A DNA stretch of 64,000 bases. It comes from a methanogenic archaeon ISO4-H5 (GTDB lineage: Archaea; Thermoplasmatota; Thermoplasmata; Methanomassiliicoccales; Methanomethylophilaceae). The position numbers and the translations under genes are program-made. Shown here in pieces: positions 34,302-43,496 of this stretch. The stretch lies in contig CP014214.1 of NCBI GenBank assembly GCA_001560915.1, forward strand, positions 1,612,001 to 1,676,000. The letters run 5' to 3'. How positions within the stretch are numbered: position 1 is the first letter of the stretch; each line of letters starts with the position of its first letter. Below the pieces are notes generated by a model. The model searched no databases. It was not told where the DNA came from and saw only the letters and a list, made by a program, of their open reading frames with translations.

Positions 34302-34484
34302 ATTTCGAATACAAGCGTAGTCACCTGCCGTTTTACGGCAAGTGAGATGGAGATCATCGATGGTTACATCGATCAGGGCTATTTCCGCAACCGCAGCGAA
34401 GCAATCCGCATGCTGGTGTGGAAGGCCCTGGAAACCTGGAGTCCGAGAAGGATAAAAAACCGATTACAGGATGTGAAGAAATGA
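34302..34484 (+). CDS. Ribbon-helix-helix protein, first gene of the integrase operon (start uncertain)
   Basis: The RHH domain reads SVVTCRFTASEMEIIDGYID, then FRNRSEAIRMLVWKALETW, typical of CopG/NikR-type N-terminal DNA-binding domains; about 60 residues in all. The start is unclear: the frame has an ATT at 34302 twelve bases after GGAGG, and the first ATG (34347) falls inside the domain. An ATG with the best position (34283) is in another frame and stops after 20 codons, which suggests a one-base frameshift or a non-ATG start. The next gene overlaps its stop (ATGA). Confidence 0.65.
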   Translation: MSNTSVVTCRFTASEMEIIDGYIDQGYFRNRSEAIRMLVWKALETWSPRRIKNRLQDVKK

Positions 34485-34678
34485 CTAAAGAAAACAATGT
34501 GCCAGGGAACCAGTTTTCCGGGCCGAGGAGAGCCGTCCTCTGCGGGAAGGTGTCCCAATCCCTCTCGGATTGGGTCCATGATCTCGTGAAGGACAGGAAG
34601 TACAGAACGATCAACGACTTCGTAGAGGAAGCAATCCTCGAGAAGGCGATGAAAGAAATCACTGAAGGGGGGTGCTGA
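34481..34678 (+). CDS. Second ribbon-helix-helix protein of the integrase operon
   Basis: This 65-residue protein has an RHH-like core (about 18-60: LCGKVSQSLSDWVHDLV, YRTINDFVEEAILEKAM). ATG 34481 overlaps the preceding stop by 4 bp and is preferred over an upstream in-frame start. The integrase gene begins within its last codons. Together the small DNA-binding proteins probably control integration and excision. Confidence 0.68.
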   Translation: MTKENNVPGNQFSGPRRAVLCGKVSQSLSDWVHDLVKDRKYRTINDFVEEAILEKAMKEITEGGC

Positions 34679-35778
34679 GTTTGGTCGCCAGACACCCCTC
34701 TAGGATTTCTCCCGACAGACAGGAAGATTTGACATCGTTTAAATCTTATCCAAATTACAATATATACGGCGGCAGTGCGCGCCATCCCAAGGCGGATGTC
34801 GGGTACGGCGGCAAGACCAACACCAGGAACGTCCACACCCCGGACGGCTGTATCTATGAGTTCCTGAACGCCAAGTTCAGGAACGCCAAGAAATACACCC
34901 GCGACAAATGCAGGTGGAGCCTCCGCCGCATGACGAGGATCCTCGAAGCGGGCGGTTTCGATGCCTCCCCGTTCAAGATCGATGAGGATGCGGTCAACTA
35001 CATCATGGACGAATACCGCGCCAGAGGAAAACTTGACAGCTACCTCGAGGGGGAGATCGCCTACCTCAACCGCTACCTGAAGTTCTTCAGGAACTACACG
35101 ATAGTGGACATGAACCCCCAATTCTCCCAGGACATGAGGGTGAACGTCCACTGGCTCGAGGAGGACCAGTACCAGACCCTCATGGATGTGAAGAAGACGC
35201 CCCTGCAGGATATAGTCATCCATCTGGAGCTGTGCCTTGGGTTCAGGAACGCGGAGTGCTGCCGCCTCACCCTCAGCGACATCAAAGACAGCGGCACCAA
35301 ACCCCACTTCAACGTCAGGGGGAAGGGACGCGGAAACGGGAAGTACAGGACCGTACGCTTCCATAGGGACACCAGGGCCGTCCTCAACAGGTGGCTGGAC
35401 GAACGCGAGAGGATTGTCCAGATCGCCCGGGAGAACATCCCCCACTGGCAGGACCCGGGATATGTCCTTCTGTGGTGCCACTACAAGAACCACCCTGACG
35501 TGGGCTACTACAGGGAGCACACGGGAAGCCTGGACGATGCCGTCCTGGACCCTCTCAGACCCAAGGTCGGATTCCATTTCTCCAACCACGACCTGAGGAG
35601 GACATTCGGACGCAGGCTCTACCATGCGGGCGTACCAATTGAGACCATCTCCAAGTTCCTCGGACACGAATCCCCTGCTGAGACGCTCAAGTACCTGGGG
35701 ATCAACCTAGATGATATGGACGAGGGCATGAAGAAGCTCGACGCGTACGACAACAAGATGGGGGTAAAGAAAAGATAA
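34672..35778 (+). CDS. int: Tyrosine recombinase (integrase) of element B
   Basis: This 368-residue site-specific recombinase has an N-terminal SAM-like DNA-binding part (about 60-145) and a catalytic domain (about 160-350). The catalytic residues are R192 (LGFRNAECCRL), a Lys in the beta-hairpin (K218 or K224), H306-x-x-R309 (NHDLRR), H332 (LGHES) and the nucleophile Y341 (TLKYLGI). The start is a GTG inside the previous gene; TTG 34681 is possible. No tRNA gene or clear att repeat was seen nearby. A hairpin follows 26 bp after the stop. Confidence 0.9.
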   Translation: MLSLVARHPSRISPDRQEDLTSFKSYPNYNIYGGSARHPKADVGYGGKTNTRNVHTPDGCIYEFLNAKFRNAKKYTRDKCRWSLRRMTRILEAGGFDASPFKIDEDAVNYIMDEYRARGKLDSYLEGEIAYLNRYLKFFRNYTIVDMNPQFSQDMRVNVHWLEEDQYQTLMDVKKTPLQDIVIHLELCLGFRNAECCRLTLSDIKDSGTKPHFNVRGKGRGNGKYRTVRFHRDTRAVLNRWLDERERIVQIARENIPHWQDPGYVLLWCHYKNHPDVGYYREHTGSLDDAVLDPLRPKVGFHFSNHDLRRTFGRRLYHAGVPIETISKFLGHESPAETLKYLGINLDDMDEGMKKLDAYDNKMGVKKR

Positions 35779-35803
35779 AACCTCCAGTCTGGCACATCAT
35801 CTT

Positions 35804-35827
35804 CTCCAACCAATAAAATGGTTGGAG
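35804..35827. terminator. Hairpin after the integrase gene
   Basis: CTCCAACCA-ATAAAA-TGGTTGGAG forms a perfect 9-bp stem (35804-35812 with 35819-35827), followed by GGCCTTTTAA. A likely end of the integrase transcript; an attachment-site arm is another possibility for a palindrome next to int. Confidence 0.6.
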
Positions 35828-35875
35828 TGGCCTTTTAACGGGTCCGTCGGAGTGCCCGGCGGCCCCCACTTAGTG

Positions 35876-36184
35876 ATGACAGGATCAGTGAACACCATGA
35901 ACGGAATGAGCAGGAAAAATGAACAGTGGACTACCTTTTCAGGGGTTCCGAATCACATCGTTTTAGGGGTAGCCAGACATAGTGGTACGCATCGTATCAG
36001 GGAGTGGGGACCATATCTACCCAGCATTCTCGGAAAATCCAAAGTAAGGATTCGTTCGGAAAATTTGCACGGTACCACCTGCGGATTCCCTCCTAAACAC
36101 ATACCTCTGCTTCGCTTGGAAACCATTGACCCCGGGATTACCACGATTGTTGTAGATTCGGCCTTCGGAGGCGCTCAGGCATGA
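35876..36184 (+). CDS. Hypothetical short gene ahead of the VapE-like gene
   Basis: A 102-codon open frame with no recognised domain. The one sign that it is real is that its stop overlaps the start of the VapE-like gene (ATGA at 36181-36184), as at many real gene pairs in this window. The start is unclear (ATG 35876, 35897 or 35906) and no ribosome site is obvious. If not coding, this is a 400-bp gap that would hold the VapE promoter or the attachment site. Confidence 0.35.
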   Translation: MTGSVNTMNGMSRKNEQWTTFSGVPNHIVLGVARHSGTHRIREWGPYLPSILGKSKVRIRSENLHGTTCGFPPKHIPLLRLETIDPGITTIVVDSAFGGAQA

Positions 36185-37794
36185 CTCCCTCCGCTATAAT
36201 CATGAATCTGATGGAGATTGGGTATCGCATCGAATACGGATACATCTTCTTCGGCAGATACCGCTACGGGAGGATTTCCGAAGATGCTTTCCTTCCCGAG
36301 GGGGATCCCGCGATCCCGATCGCATGGACGGAGATTGCGAGCTTCGAGGATACTGATTGCGGTGCCTTCGGACACAACCTCAGTATCATCAGACCCGACG
36401 GTACCAGAATGGAACTGAAACGTTCCGAACTGCCTGCTGCCGAGAGATACTCAGGCCTGAAACCGAACCCCAACGGACAGGGATTCCTGATGCCATACAG
36501 CATATCCGACCTCATGAACGCCTGGAGATACGTCTTCCCCGACTTCAGGGAAAAATGTTGGAAGGAGATCACGACGAACTACGTCATGGTGGATCTCTCA
36601 CTCATCGGAGAGGAAGGACTGAAGAGCCTCGACGATCCGATGATCACGCGCATCACCGCGTACGTGCAGGATCGGCTGACGAAACTCGGATGCTGCGGAA
36701 GACACCCGGGAAAGGACATCATCAGGGACGTCTTCATAGCGGAAGCGGAACTCAACTCCAGGAACGCATTCCTTGACATGATGCGCACCCATTTCTGGGA
36801 TAAGCAACCGCGCCTGGACAGACTGTTCATCGACGTCTTCGGTGCGAGGATGCGCAGACTTTCCCAGGAGGATTCCGAGACCGTACTGAAGGACGTGTGC
36901 AAATGCTGGTTCCTCGGAGCCGTGGCACGTCAGCACAGAGCGATCCAACTGGATATCATACCCATCATGATCGGTGCCACTGGGACCAGGAAATCCTCGG
37001 CCGTTAGATGGATGGCTACCTGCGATGAGTTCTACAGGGATCCGCTCGATATCAGCGAGAAGAGGTTTGTAGAGGATACGAAGGGCGGACTTATAATCGA
37101 ACTGGCGGAAATGAAGGCCACCAAGGGCATGGACAACGACTACCTGAAGGGATTCATCTCCAGGGCATCCGACCACATCAGGCTTCCGTACGACAGATGT
37201 GCCAGCGAGAACATCCGCAGATTCGTCATCATCGGTACCACCAACGAAGCCGAGTTCCTGTCGGACCCAACCGGGAACAGGAGATACTTCCCGTTCGAGG
37301 TTGACCCGGAAAGTTCCGTAATAGGCTTCGGAGAGAAAGGGTTCAGGTCCTCCGAGGCGAAGGAATACATTCTCCAGGTCTGGGCGGAAGCGTATCACAG
37401 ATACATGTCCAAAGAAAGCTGGGATCTGGATCCGAGAACGGTACAGCTGGCCAAGGAATCCCAAGAAGCTTCCACCATCAACAATCCTAACGTCGACATC
37501 CTGTCCGAACTTCTGGATGAACTGTATCCTCTTCCCGGCGAAAGGGTCTGCAGAAAGGATCTGGAACATATTCTGGTTTCTAACTCGATGGCATACGGGG
37601 AAGAGGCTGCCGAAGCTGCAGACATTTGGATGAGGACACCGCATCCCGAGTGGAGCGGAATCGATGTCATGAGGATCAATGCCGATGACCGCAGGGAGTG
37701 GCTGAAGAAGGGGACCACAGTCCAAAGGTGCAGGGAGAGACTGCAGCCGCCCGGATACGAGGCACCAGCCCTGACCCACAGGCTGGGGGAATGA
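36181..37794 (+). CDS. VapE-like replication protein / D5-type ATPase (copy B)
   Basis: This 537-residue protein has an N-terminal part (about 1-195) that may carry a primase-type function but shows no motif I recognise, and a VapE-type P-loop ATPase domain (about 205-400): Walker A GATGTRKS (265-272), Walker B LIIELAEM (304-311), VIIGTTNEAEFL (sensor-like) and GNRRYFPFEVD. The C-terminal part is helical. VapE/D5 proteins act in replication of phages, plasmids and satellite elements. Iterons follow directly after the stop. The last 54 residues match the fragment at the left edge of the window. Confidence 0.85.
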   Translation: MTPSAIIMNLMEIGYRIEYGYIFFGRYRYGRISEDAFLPEGDPAIPIAWTEIASFEDTDCGAFGHNLSIIRPDGTRMELKRSELPAAERYSGLKPNPNGQGFLMPYSISDLMNAWRYVFPDFREKCWKEITTNYVMVDLSLIGEEGLKSLDDPMITRITAYVQDRLTKLGCCGRHPGKDIIRDVFIAEAELNSRNAFLDMMRTHFWDKQPRLDRLFIDVFGARMRRLSQEDSETVLKDVCKCWFLGAVARQHRAIQLDIIPIMIGATGTRKSSAVRWMATCDEFYRDPLDISEKRFVEDTKGGLIIELAEMKATKGMDNDYLKGFISRASDHIRLPYDRCASENIRRFVIIGTTNEAEFLSDPTGNRRYFPFEVDPESSVIGFGEKGFRSSEAKEYILQVWAEAYHRYMSKESWDLDPRTVQLAKESQEASTINNPNVDILSELLDELYPLPGERVCRKDLEHILVSNSMAYGEEAAEAADIWMRTPHPEWSGIDVMRINADDRREWLKKGTTVQRCRERLQPPGYEAPALTHRLGE

Positions 37795-37890
37795 TGTTAC
37801 ACTGTTACAGCGTTACATAAAGATCGTACATACGCGGATGCATACTCAACCAGATTATGACACCCCTGAAACATCTGTAACAGTGTAACA
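37795..37890. repeat. Inverted iteron array, copy B
   Basis: Left half: TGTTACA at 37795-37801 and 37803-37809, CGTTACA at 37811-37817. Right half: TGAAACA at 37867-37873, TGTAACA at 37876-37882 and 37884-37890. Spacing equals copy A, but two outer units have drifted by one base. Same place right after the VapE-like stop. Confidence 0.72.
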
Positions 37891-38280
37891 ATGAAGAAAG
37901 CAGGTAGAAAAATCCAAAACCCATTCAAAAAACCACTTCGCCAGAGCAAAGTATACGTAAAATCGTAGCCGCGTCCGATGAATGAGTCGTCCGAAAGAAA
38001 CCTTTGAGTATACTCTGTCTCTGGCCCTGCAATCCTTACCTCTATCGTCTGATTGAGGATTAGACTCTCGCAATCAAGATAGAGTGCAAATCATGGGTCG
38101 GGAAACATGATTGTCCATACGAGGAAACTCTCGCGGGATAAGAGACAATGCTCCCTCTCGAAACCCTTCGAAAAACAGGAGGGTAAGATATATCTATATC
38201 CGTTCGCGCGGCCCTCGATGTCTGTCTGTACATGGAGAAGTGGTGGTGGACAAAACCGCCGTCAAATGGTATCGCATTCA
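37891..38280. other. Conserved non-coding block between iterons and ATPase gene (copy B)
   Basis: No supported gene. It shares several short blocks with 262-551, in the same order, among them the 20-base match starting TCCGATGAATGAG at about 37974 and the AT-rich stretch near 38190 followed by GCGCG. Probably part of the element's replication or maintenance locus. Confidence 0.42.
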
Positions 38281-39414
38281 TCATTCCGATTGGCCAGAAC
38301 CCTGTTTCTCACCACATACCTTCTTGAATCTGAAGGGGTGGTCCATCGACCATTTCCTCCACTCGTATCCTTGTTTCTCCGTCCACCTTCTCAATGTCGT
38401 CTTCGGGATCTTCAAAGCGTACTCTATGGCCTCGTCAGTCAGGCCCATGGATTTCAGAACGGCAGCGATCTCGGCATACTTTTCTACCATCTGGGTCTTT
38501 TCGGATTTAGGTGTTGCAGGATGGGATTCGCAATACCTCTGCACATAATCCGTGACCTCTAGGCTGGATATGTTCCCGAATCCCTTCCAGAACGTGTCGA
38601 AATCAAAGGCCTTGTCATATCTGAGTATGGAGGAGCATGTTCCTCTGTCGAAGAACCATCCGCTCTCCTTGTCCCCTTCGGTCCAGTCGGTTACAGACAG
38701 GAACACATTGATCCAATCCCCGTCCGGAAGACAGAGCTCGTTGGCATCGAGACGTTTCCATTTAGGATCGAAATTGTGGTCCTTCCTGGAATTCTCCCAG
38801 ATCTTCTCGTTGTCGTACCTGCTCCAGTCGGAGTCGCACCGGTAATCGCTGTTCCTGCGGTCGCTCTCGAATTCAAGAAAGCCGTTCCGACAGGTCGTGA
38901 TGAGTAGGATACCCAGTTTGTCCCTGTTGACTATCAGCTTACGTATCTGTTCCGTGACGATGTCTTTCCCGCTCTCGGAATAGAAGTTGTCGATATCATC
39001 GAGAATTAGGGCCACATTCCTTCCGCGGCCGTACAATTCGATGATTTTCACGAATAACTCGTCTATACTGTCCACATGGTGCACGTGTTCTGGAGTGGAG
39101 ACCTTGATTCCTGTCCCCTCCTTACGATACATGAAGATGTTGGTGATGATCTCCCAATCTCCGCATCCCTGAAATCCGATAGCGAGCAGGTACATCAGGT
39201 TCACACACAGATGCGTCTTCCCTGATTTCCTGTCCCCGCTGATCGAATGGAACAATCTCGGCTGAAGCATCTCCCCGAAGAGACTTTCGTCATCATCATA
39301 GTCGGTCAATATACCACAGAAGCTATGGTCGGGAACCGTCAGGGGATCGGCCTCTCCGCTTCCGGAACCCTGCTGGCGAGATTCGGCTTCCAGGGCTTTT
39401 TGGATTTCACTCAT
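38281..39414 (-). CDS. P-loop ATPase with C-terminal HTH, element copy B
   Basis: This 377-residue relative of the ATPase at 552-1754 has Walker A GDRKSGKT (60-67) and Walker B VALILDDIDNF. The tail SMGLTDEAIEYALKIPKTTLRR (about 325-346) is HTH-like and is the best conserved part between the copies; the middle has diverged, and the N-terminus is shorter. Probably an element-maintenance or DNA-translocation ATPase; not closer assigned. Unlike copy A there is no small partner gene upstream. Confidence 0.78.
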   Translation of the reverse strand: MSEIQKALEAESRQQGSGSGEADPLTVPDHSFCGILTDYDDDESLFGEMLQPRLFHSISGDRKSGKTHLCVNLMYLLAIGFQGCGDWEIITNIFMYRKEGTGIKVSTPEHVHHVDSIDELFVKIIELYGRGRNVALILDDIDNFYSESGKDIVTEQIRKLIVNRDKLGILLITTCRNGFLEFESDRRNSDYRCDSDWSRYDNEKIWENSRKDHNFDPKWKRLDANELCLPDGDWINVFLSVTDWTEGDKESGWFFDRGTCSSILRYDKAFDFDTFWKGFGNISSLEVTDYVQRYCESHPATPKSEKTQMVEKYAEIAAVLKSMGLTDEAIEYALKIPKTTLRRWTEKQGYEWRKWSMDHPFRFKKVCGEKQGSGQSE

Positions 39415-39450
39415 TCAGAGGCCTCCTCTTCAGTATGCGTTCTTTCGGAA

Positions 39451-39633
39451 GTATACACGATTCTGGAAATCGTACGTACCCCCTCACTTACCTTTCCTGT
39501 TGAATTGTTGCCTATCGCAGACATAATCAGATACGACAAAGTACGGATTGATAATCGATTGCCCCGTATACGGATTTCAGAATGGCTCTACCAAGAAATG
39601 CAGGTTTGACGGCTTCAGTATACCCGAGTATAC
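39451..39633. promoter_or_regulatory. GTATAC palindromes upstream of ATPase B
   Basis: GTATAC at 39451-39456, 39566-39571, 39618-39623 and 39628-39633. The last two are 10 bp apart in the context AGTATACCCGAGTATACCC, close to the pair at 2239/2250 in copy A. Candidate operator for the minus-strand element gene. Confidence 0.4.
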
Positions 39634-39702
39634 CCGTTTGAAAAACTTGCGGAATCTCTGAAAATAACATATTTTCGACCCTTTGAAAAACCATGATTTT
39701 CA

Positions 39703-39770
39703 CATTGGATGGTAGGTCGCTGATTTGTCGCGATTTTTATTATATTCTTATAAAACGCATATACCTTCCA
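39703..39770 (+). promoter_or_regulatory. Promoter/operator of transporter operon B
   Basis: CATTGGATGGT (39703-39713), then GGTCGCTGATTTGTCGCGA (inner palindrome weaker than in copy A), a TATA-like TTATTATATTC, and ACCTTCCA (39763-39770), a one-mismatch inverse of TGGATGGT. GGAGG stands 8 bp before ATG 39787. The changed inner palindrome may mean different regulator affinity from copy A. Confidence 0.66.
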
Positions 39771-39786
39771 GTTGGAGGATTCTTCC

Positions 39787-42423
39787 ATGAACAAGACCGT
39801 CCCGATAGCCATCATAGTCGTCGCATCGTTGGCCGCAGCAGGAGTGGGCGTATTCATACTGATGAACAACAGCTCATCGAATGATTACTACACGCCGATA
39901 GATCCCGAGAACACGACTCCGTCCCAATGGTCCTATTTCGGCGGGGACGTTGGCAGCTTCGGAGTGACGGATGCGAAGACGCCGATAACCCAGGCCGATA
40001 TGAAACTGGCCTGGAAATACGACAAAGCGAAGCTCGATCAGGCCGGCGGCACATGGGAGGTCCCGAGTTCCGCCATTTGCGTGGAGGACAGCGTGTTCTT
40101 CTACAGCGGAATGGAAAAGTCCCTCTGCCGCTGTTCAGTGGTCACCGGAAAGGAGATCGCTAGCGTGAAATGCGAATCCTCTTCCGTATACAACATGGCC
40201 CTGGCCTACGGTGACGGGAAGATATTCATCTGCGCCTACGACAAGGCGAATTACGCGACGGTGCTGCATGCTTTCGACGCCAATACGCTGGATCATCTCT
40301 TCCAGAGCGTCCCTGTGGCCTCCGACGAGGTCCAGGGTACGATCACATACAACGACGGCAAGGTGTTCTTCGGAACATACAGCGGCGATTACGCCTGCTT
40401 CCGTACCGCCGACACGGACAAGGAGAGATCGGATGAGACCGTGAAACCCCTCTGGCTGCTGAAATCCGATGGCTGGTACAACGCCACGCCCGCATTCCTA
40501 GACGACAAGATCGTCATCGTCCAGAGGGGATTCGATGACGGCGGTGCCACCGCATATATGATAGATTCTGAGACTGGGGTGATCATCGACACCATCAAAT
40601 TCGACAAGGAATACTCGTCATCGGGCGCCACGGCCTACGAGGGCAGGGTGTACATCCCCCTCAGCAGGGTTATCGACAGAACGGTGGAACAGCCCAAGGC
40701 GGAGACACCGAAACACCTGATCATCTATTCCTACGAGGTCAGCGATTCCGGATTCGACAAACCGTCCATCAAATCATGGGAATCGAACTGCGCGGAAGGC
40801 AGTACCCAATCCATCCCCGTGATATGGAACGACACCATCTACATCGGAGGCGGAGGGCTGACGACCGGTTCCGACGAACCGTTCTGGATCATCGATATAG
40901 CACAGGACGGGTCGATGTCCACACGTGCCAGCTTCCCTGATCTGAAGACCAAGGGTACCGCTGCCATTACCACCGCCTACGCCACCAAGGAGAACGGTTA
41001 CGCCGTCTATATCTACCTCATGGAATACGGCCACGTAGCTCCCGGTGAGGATATCCTCAGCACCAAGGGATACGCGGACATCTACGTCATCAAAGACTCC
41101 AAGACCACGGGCACGGAGATCGTCTTCACCATTAGGCCCGAACCGGAACAGTTCTGCTTCCAGAGCTTCAGCATATCCAAGGACGGACATCTGCTCATCA
41201 AGAACGATTCAACCCTCTTCTGCTACGAATCCGCTTCCGCATATTCCGCATCGGACGTCAGCTCGGCGATATCCAGATTCGTGGCCATGAACGAGGATGG
41301 CAATGCGAATTACACCGACTATCTCAGGATAAAGGCAAGATACGACGCACTGGACCAGAGCGGGAAGGATGCCGTCGGCAACTATGCCGACCTGGAGAAA
41401 GCATGTGTGTCGCTCACCCTCAAGACAGCATCAGGTGACAAGGTGCTGACCGTTCCGAAGGGATGCCTGATGGACATCCCGTCCGTTTCGACCCCCAGCG
41501 GGAAGATCGTCACCGGCTGGGAATCCGGCGGATCTCCGTGGTGCTCCTTCAGCGATGCAGTGATATCCGATACCGTACTGACACCAGTCTACGCGAATGC
41601 CTTCACGGTCAAGGCGGACCCGGACAACGGGGAGTCCGCCGTCACCATGCAGGTCGCAGCAGGTTCCAAACTGCCTTACATCGATGAGCCCGTCCGTGCC
41701 GGATACAGGTTCGACGGGTGGATGACCGACTCCGAGGATATCTACCTCTCCGGTACAACGGCCGTGAACTCGGACCTCGACCTGTTCGCCAAATGGGTAA
41801 AGATAATCACCCTGAAGTTCGACACCGACGGCGGATCCGCCGTGAAAGGTACATACAAGGTCGAACAGGGCAAGGCGATCGGGAAGCTCCCGGTCACACT
41901 GAAGGCAGGATACTCGTTCGACGGATGGTACTTCAACGAGACTGAATACACCAAGGATACCGTATATCCGAACAGTTACGCTGTGACACTGAAGGCGAAA
42001 TGGATTAAGAACGACGAGATTACCAAGGATAACGGGAACGGCGTCAGCATCACCGGGCGGATGCCTGACGATGCCGCACTGACTGTCAACGTACCTCCGA
42101 GCACCACCGCCTCTTGCAAATCGGTCGTCGGCGAGTACAAGAAAGTTCACCCCGACGCCAATCCGGACAGCCTCAGGATTTATCTGAAGGGCGACGGCGT
42201 CCATCCCGACCTCACCTACACAGTGAAGATCGAGGTCGGATCCAGCCACAACGGCGAGACGTACGATGTATGCTATTTCGATGAGACCAAATCCGTCAGG
42301 GTCACAAGCACGGTCACCGACGGCAAACTGACATTCGAACTGAAAGGCGATGATGAAAGCAGAGGCGAGATTTCGATCACCTTCGCGACCGATTCCGCAT
42401 TAGGGATCAAGGACAGAGTGTGA
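39787..42423 (+). CDS. Membrane-anchored beta-propeller protein with InlB-type repeats (operon B, gene 1)
   Basis: Paralogue of 2409-5045 with the same length (878 residues) and domains: N-terminal membrane helix, PQQ/BamB-like propeller (about 35-480), three InlB-type repeats (about 545-745) and a C-terminal beta-domain. Most differences from copy A lie in the InlB and C-terminal parts; the propeller is nearly unchanged. The start MNKTVP follows GGAGG. The stop overlaps the next gene by 4 bp (GTGA). Confidence 0.85.
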   Translation: MNKTVPIAIIVVASLAAAGVGVFILMNNSSSNDYYTPIDPENTTPSQWSYFGGDVGSFGVTDAKTPITQADMKLAWKYDKAKLDQAGGTWEVPSSAICVEDSVFFYSGMEKSLCRCSVVTGKEIASVKCESSSVYNMALAYGDGKIFICAYDKANYATVLHAFDANTLDHLFQSVPVASDEVQGTITYNDGKVFFGTYSGDYACFRTADTDKERSDETVKPLWLLKSDGWYNATPAFLDDKIVIVQRGFDDGGATAYMIDSETGVIIDTIKFDKEYSSSGATAYEGRVYIPLSRVIDRTVEQPKAETPKHLIIYSYEVSDSGFDKPSIKSWESNCAEGSTQSIPVIWNDTIYIGGGGLTTGSDEPFWIIDIAQDGSMSTRASFPDLKTKGTAAITTAYATKENGYAVYIYLMEYGHVAPGEDILSTKGYADIYVIKDSKTTGTEIVFTIRPEPEQFCFQSFSISKDGHLLIKNDSTLFCYESASAYSASDVSSAISRFVAMNEDGNANYTDYLRIKARYDALDQSGKDAVGNYADLEKACVSLTLKTASGDKVLTVPKGCLMDIPSVSTPSGKIVTGWESGGSPWCSFSDAVISDTVLTPVYANAFTVKADPDNGESAVTMQVAAGSKLPYIDEPVRAGYRFDGWMTDSEDIYLSGTTAVNSDLDLFAKWVKIITLKFDTDGGSAVKGTYKVEQGKAIGKLPVTLKAGYSFDGWYFNETEYTKDTVYPNSYAVTLKAKWIKNDEITKDNGNGVSITGRMPDDAALTVNVPPSTTASCKSVVGEYKKVHPDANPDSLRIYLKGDGVHPDLTYTVKIEVGSSHNGETYDVCYFDETKSVRVTSTVTDGKLTFELKGDDESRGEISITFATDSALGIKDRV

Positions 42424-43496
42424 TTGAAATGGAAGGGAAGATGAAGATCACATTCATCGCCATAGCCATCGTGGCCACGGTCGCGGTCGCCGGCGTGGGT
42501 GTGTCCGTATTCATGAACAACGACGGCGGCTCTGCGGAGAGACCCACATACAATGCCGACGTCAACGTGAAGATAGATGACGAATACAAATCGTTCAGCG
42601 GAACGGGGAAGACCGTCAAGGAGATCCTCGAATCCGCTCTGGGAGACGATGTGAAAGTAGGTGCCAACGGCAACGTGTCATCCTACAAGGAACAGAAGAA
42701 CGACTCTGACCACTCCTGGGTAGTGTTCAGGTACCAGACGCCCAAGGGATGGGTGAACGCCACGGATGACAACCTGGCGGAAGGTGCCACGCTGGCACTG
42801 GAATTCTCGGAGAAGATCGTGGAGGGCGGGAAGACCACTTACAAGGTGCCGACCCTCGAAGTCAAGAAGACCGTGTGGTTCTTCATCCAGATCCCCGCAT
42901 TGGACGACATAAAGGAATGCGTGGAATCCGGTTCCTTCAAGGTCAGGGAGGACTCCAACGGAAATCCGCTGAAGAGCGTCGAGGACTGCTATAACGAACT
43001 GAAGGCCTGGACCGTCAATGCCGGACTGAACAACAACGACCTCAGGAACGGATTTTGGATCAAAGGTACCGGATCGTACATGAACGAGGCCCTGGCCAAC
43101 GGCCTATACGACACGTTCTTCTCCGGCGAGACCATGACGGTCGAGGATGACGGTGTGACCATCGACTACTGCATCAACGGCGATGTCATGCATTCCTCGC
43201 TGAAGAAGAGCGACCTCTACGGATGGTTCGTGGATTTCCTCGGATGGGGTGACACCCAGCTGAACAACGGTGATTGGACCTACTGGTCGCAGTATACGTA
43301 CAACCCCAACGCGAAGACCCTGGACGACGCACGCCAGTGGGAATACGACCAGTGGGCGCTCGGATTCTATGACATGGACCTGTACAAGTATGTCGCGCTG
43401 GTCCTGCAGACCACCCCGCAAAAGGACGGAGGGGACTTCGATGTCGATGTCCCCATCCCGACGCCTTCGGCGATCCCCGAGGAGCTCAAGGCATGA
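42420..43496 (+). CDS. DUF4430 (transcobalamin-like) secreted protein (operon B, gene 2)
   Basis: 358 residues, paralogue of 5042-6118. Signal/anchor helix (about 9-27), a first DUF4430 unit (about 40-140) and a second unit with WTYWSQY ... WALGFYD (about 285-330). The start is GTG 42420, overlapping the previous stop; ATG 42429 is the alternative shared with copy A. Likely binds a corrinoid-type ligand outside the membrane. Confidence 0.84.
   Translation: MIEMEGKMKITFIAIAIVATVAVAGVGVSVFMNNDGGSAERPTYNADVNVKIDDEYKSFSGTGKTVKEILESALGDDVKVGANGNVSSYKEQKNDSDHSWVVFRYQTPKGWVNATDDNLAEGATLALEFSEKIVEGGKTTYKVPTLEVKKTVWFFIQIPALDDIKECVESGSFKVREDSNGNPLKSVEDCYNELKAWTVNAGLNNNDLRNGFWIKGTGSYMNEALANGLYDTFFSGETMTVEDDGVTIDYCINGDVMHSSLKKSDLYGWFVDFLGWGDTQLNNGDWTYWSQYTYNPNAKTLDDARQWEYDQWALGFYDMDLYKYVALVLQTTPQKDGGDFDVDVPIPTPSAIPEELKA

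Noticed and set aside
34354-35667. 437-codon minus-strand frame opposite the integrase
   Set aside because: The plus strand encodes a tyrosine recombinase with all catalytic residues; the opposite frame has no recognisable domain.
35779-36180. tRNA gene or att site as integration target
   Set aside because: No cloverleaf or long direct repeat could be found; the palindrome at 35804-35827 fits a terminator better.
36598-37779. 393-codon minus-strand frame opposite the VapE-like gene
   Set aside because: Shadow of a gene with clear Walker motifs; no domain or start signal on the minus strand.
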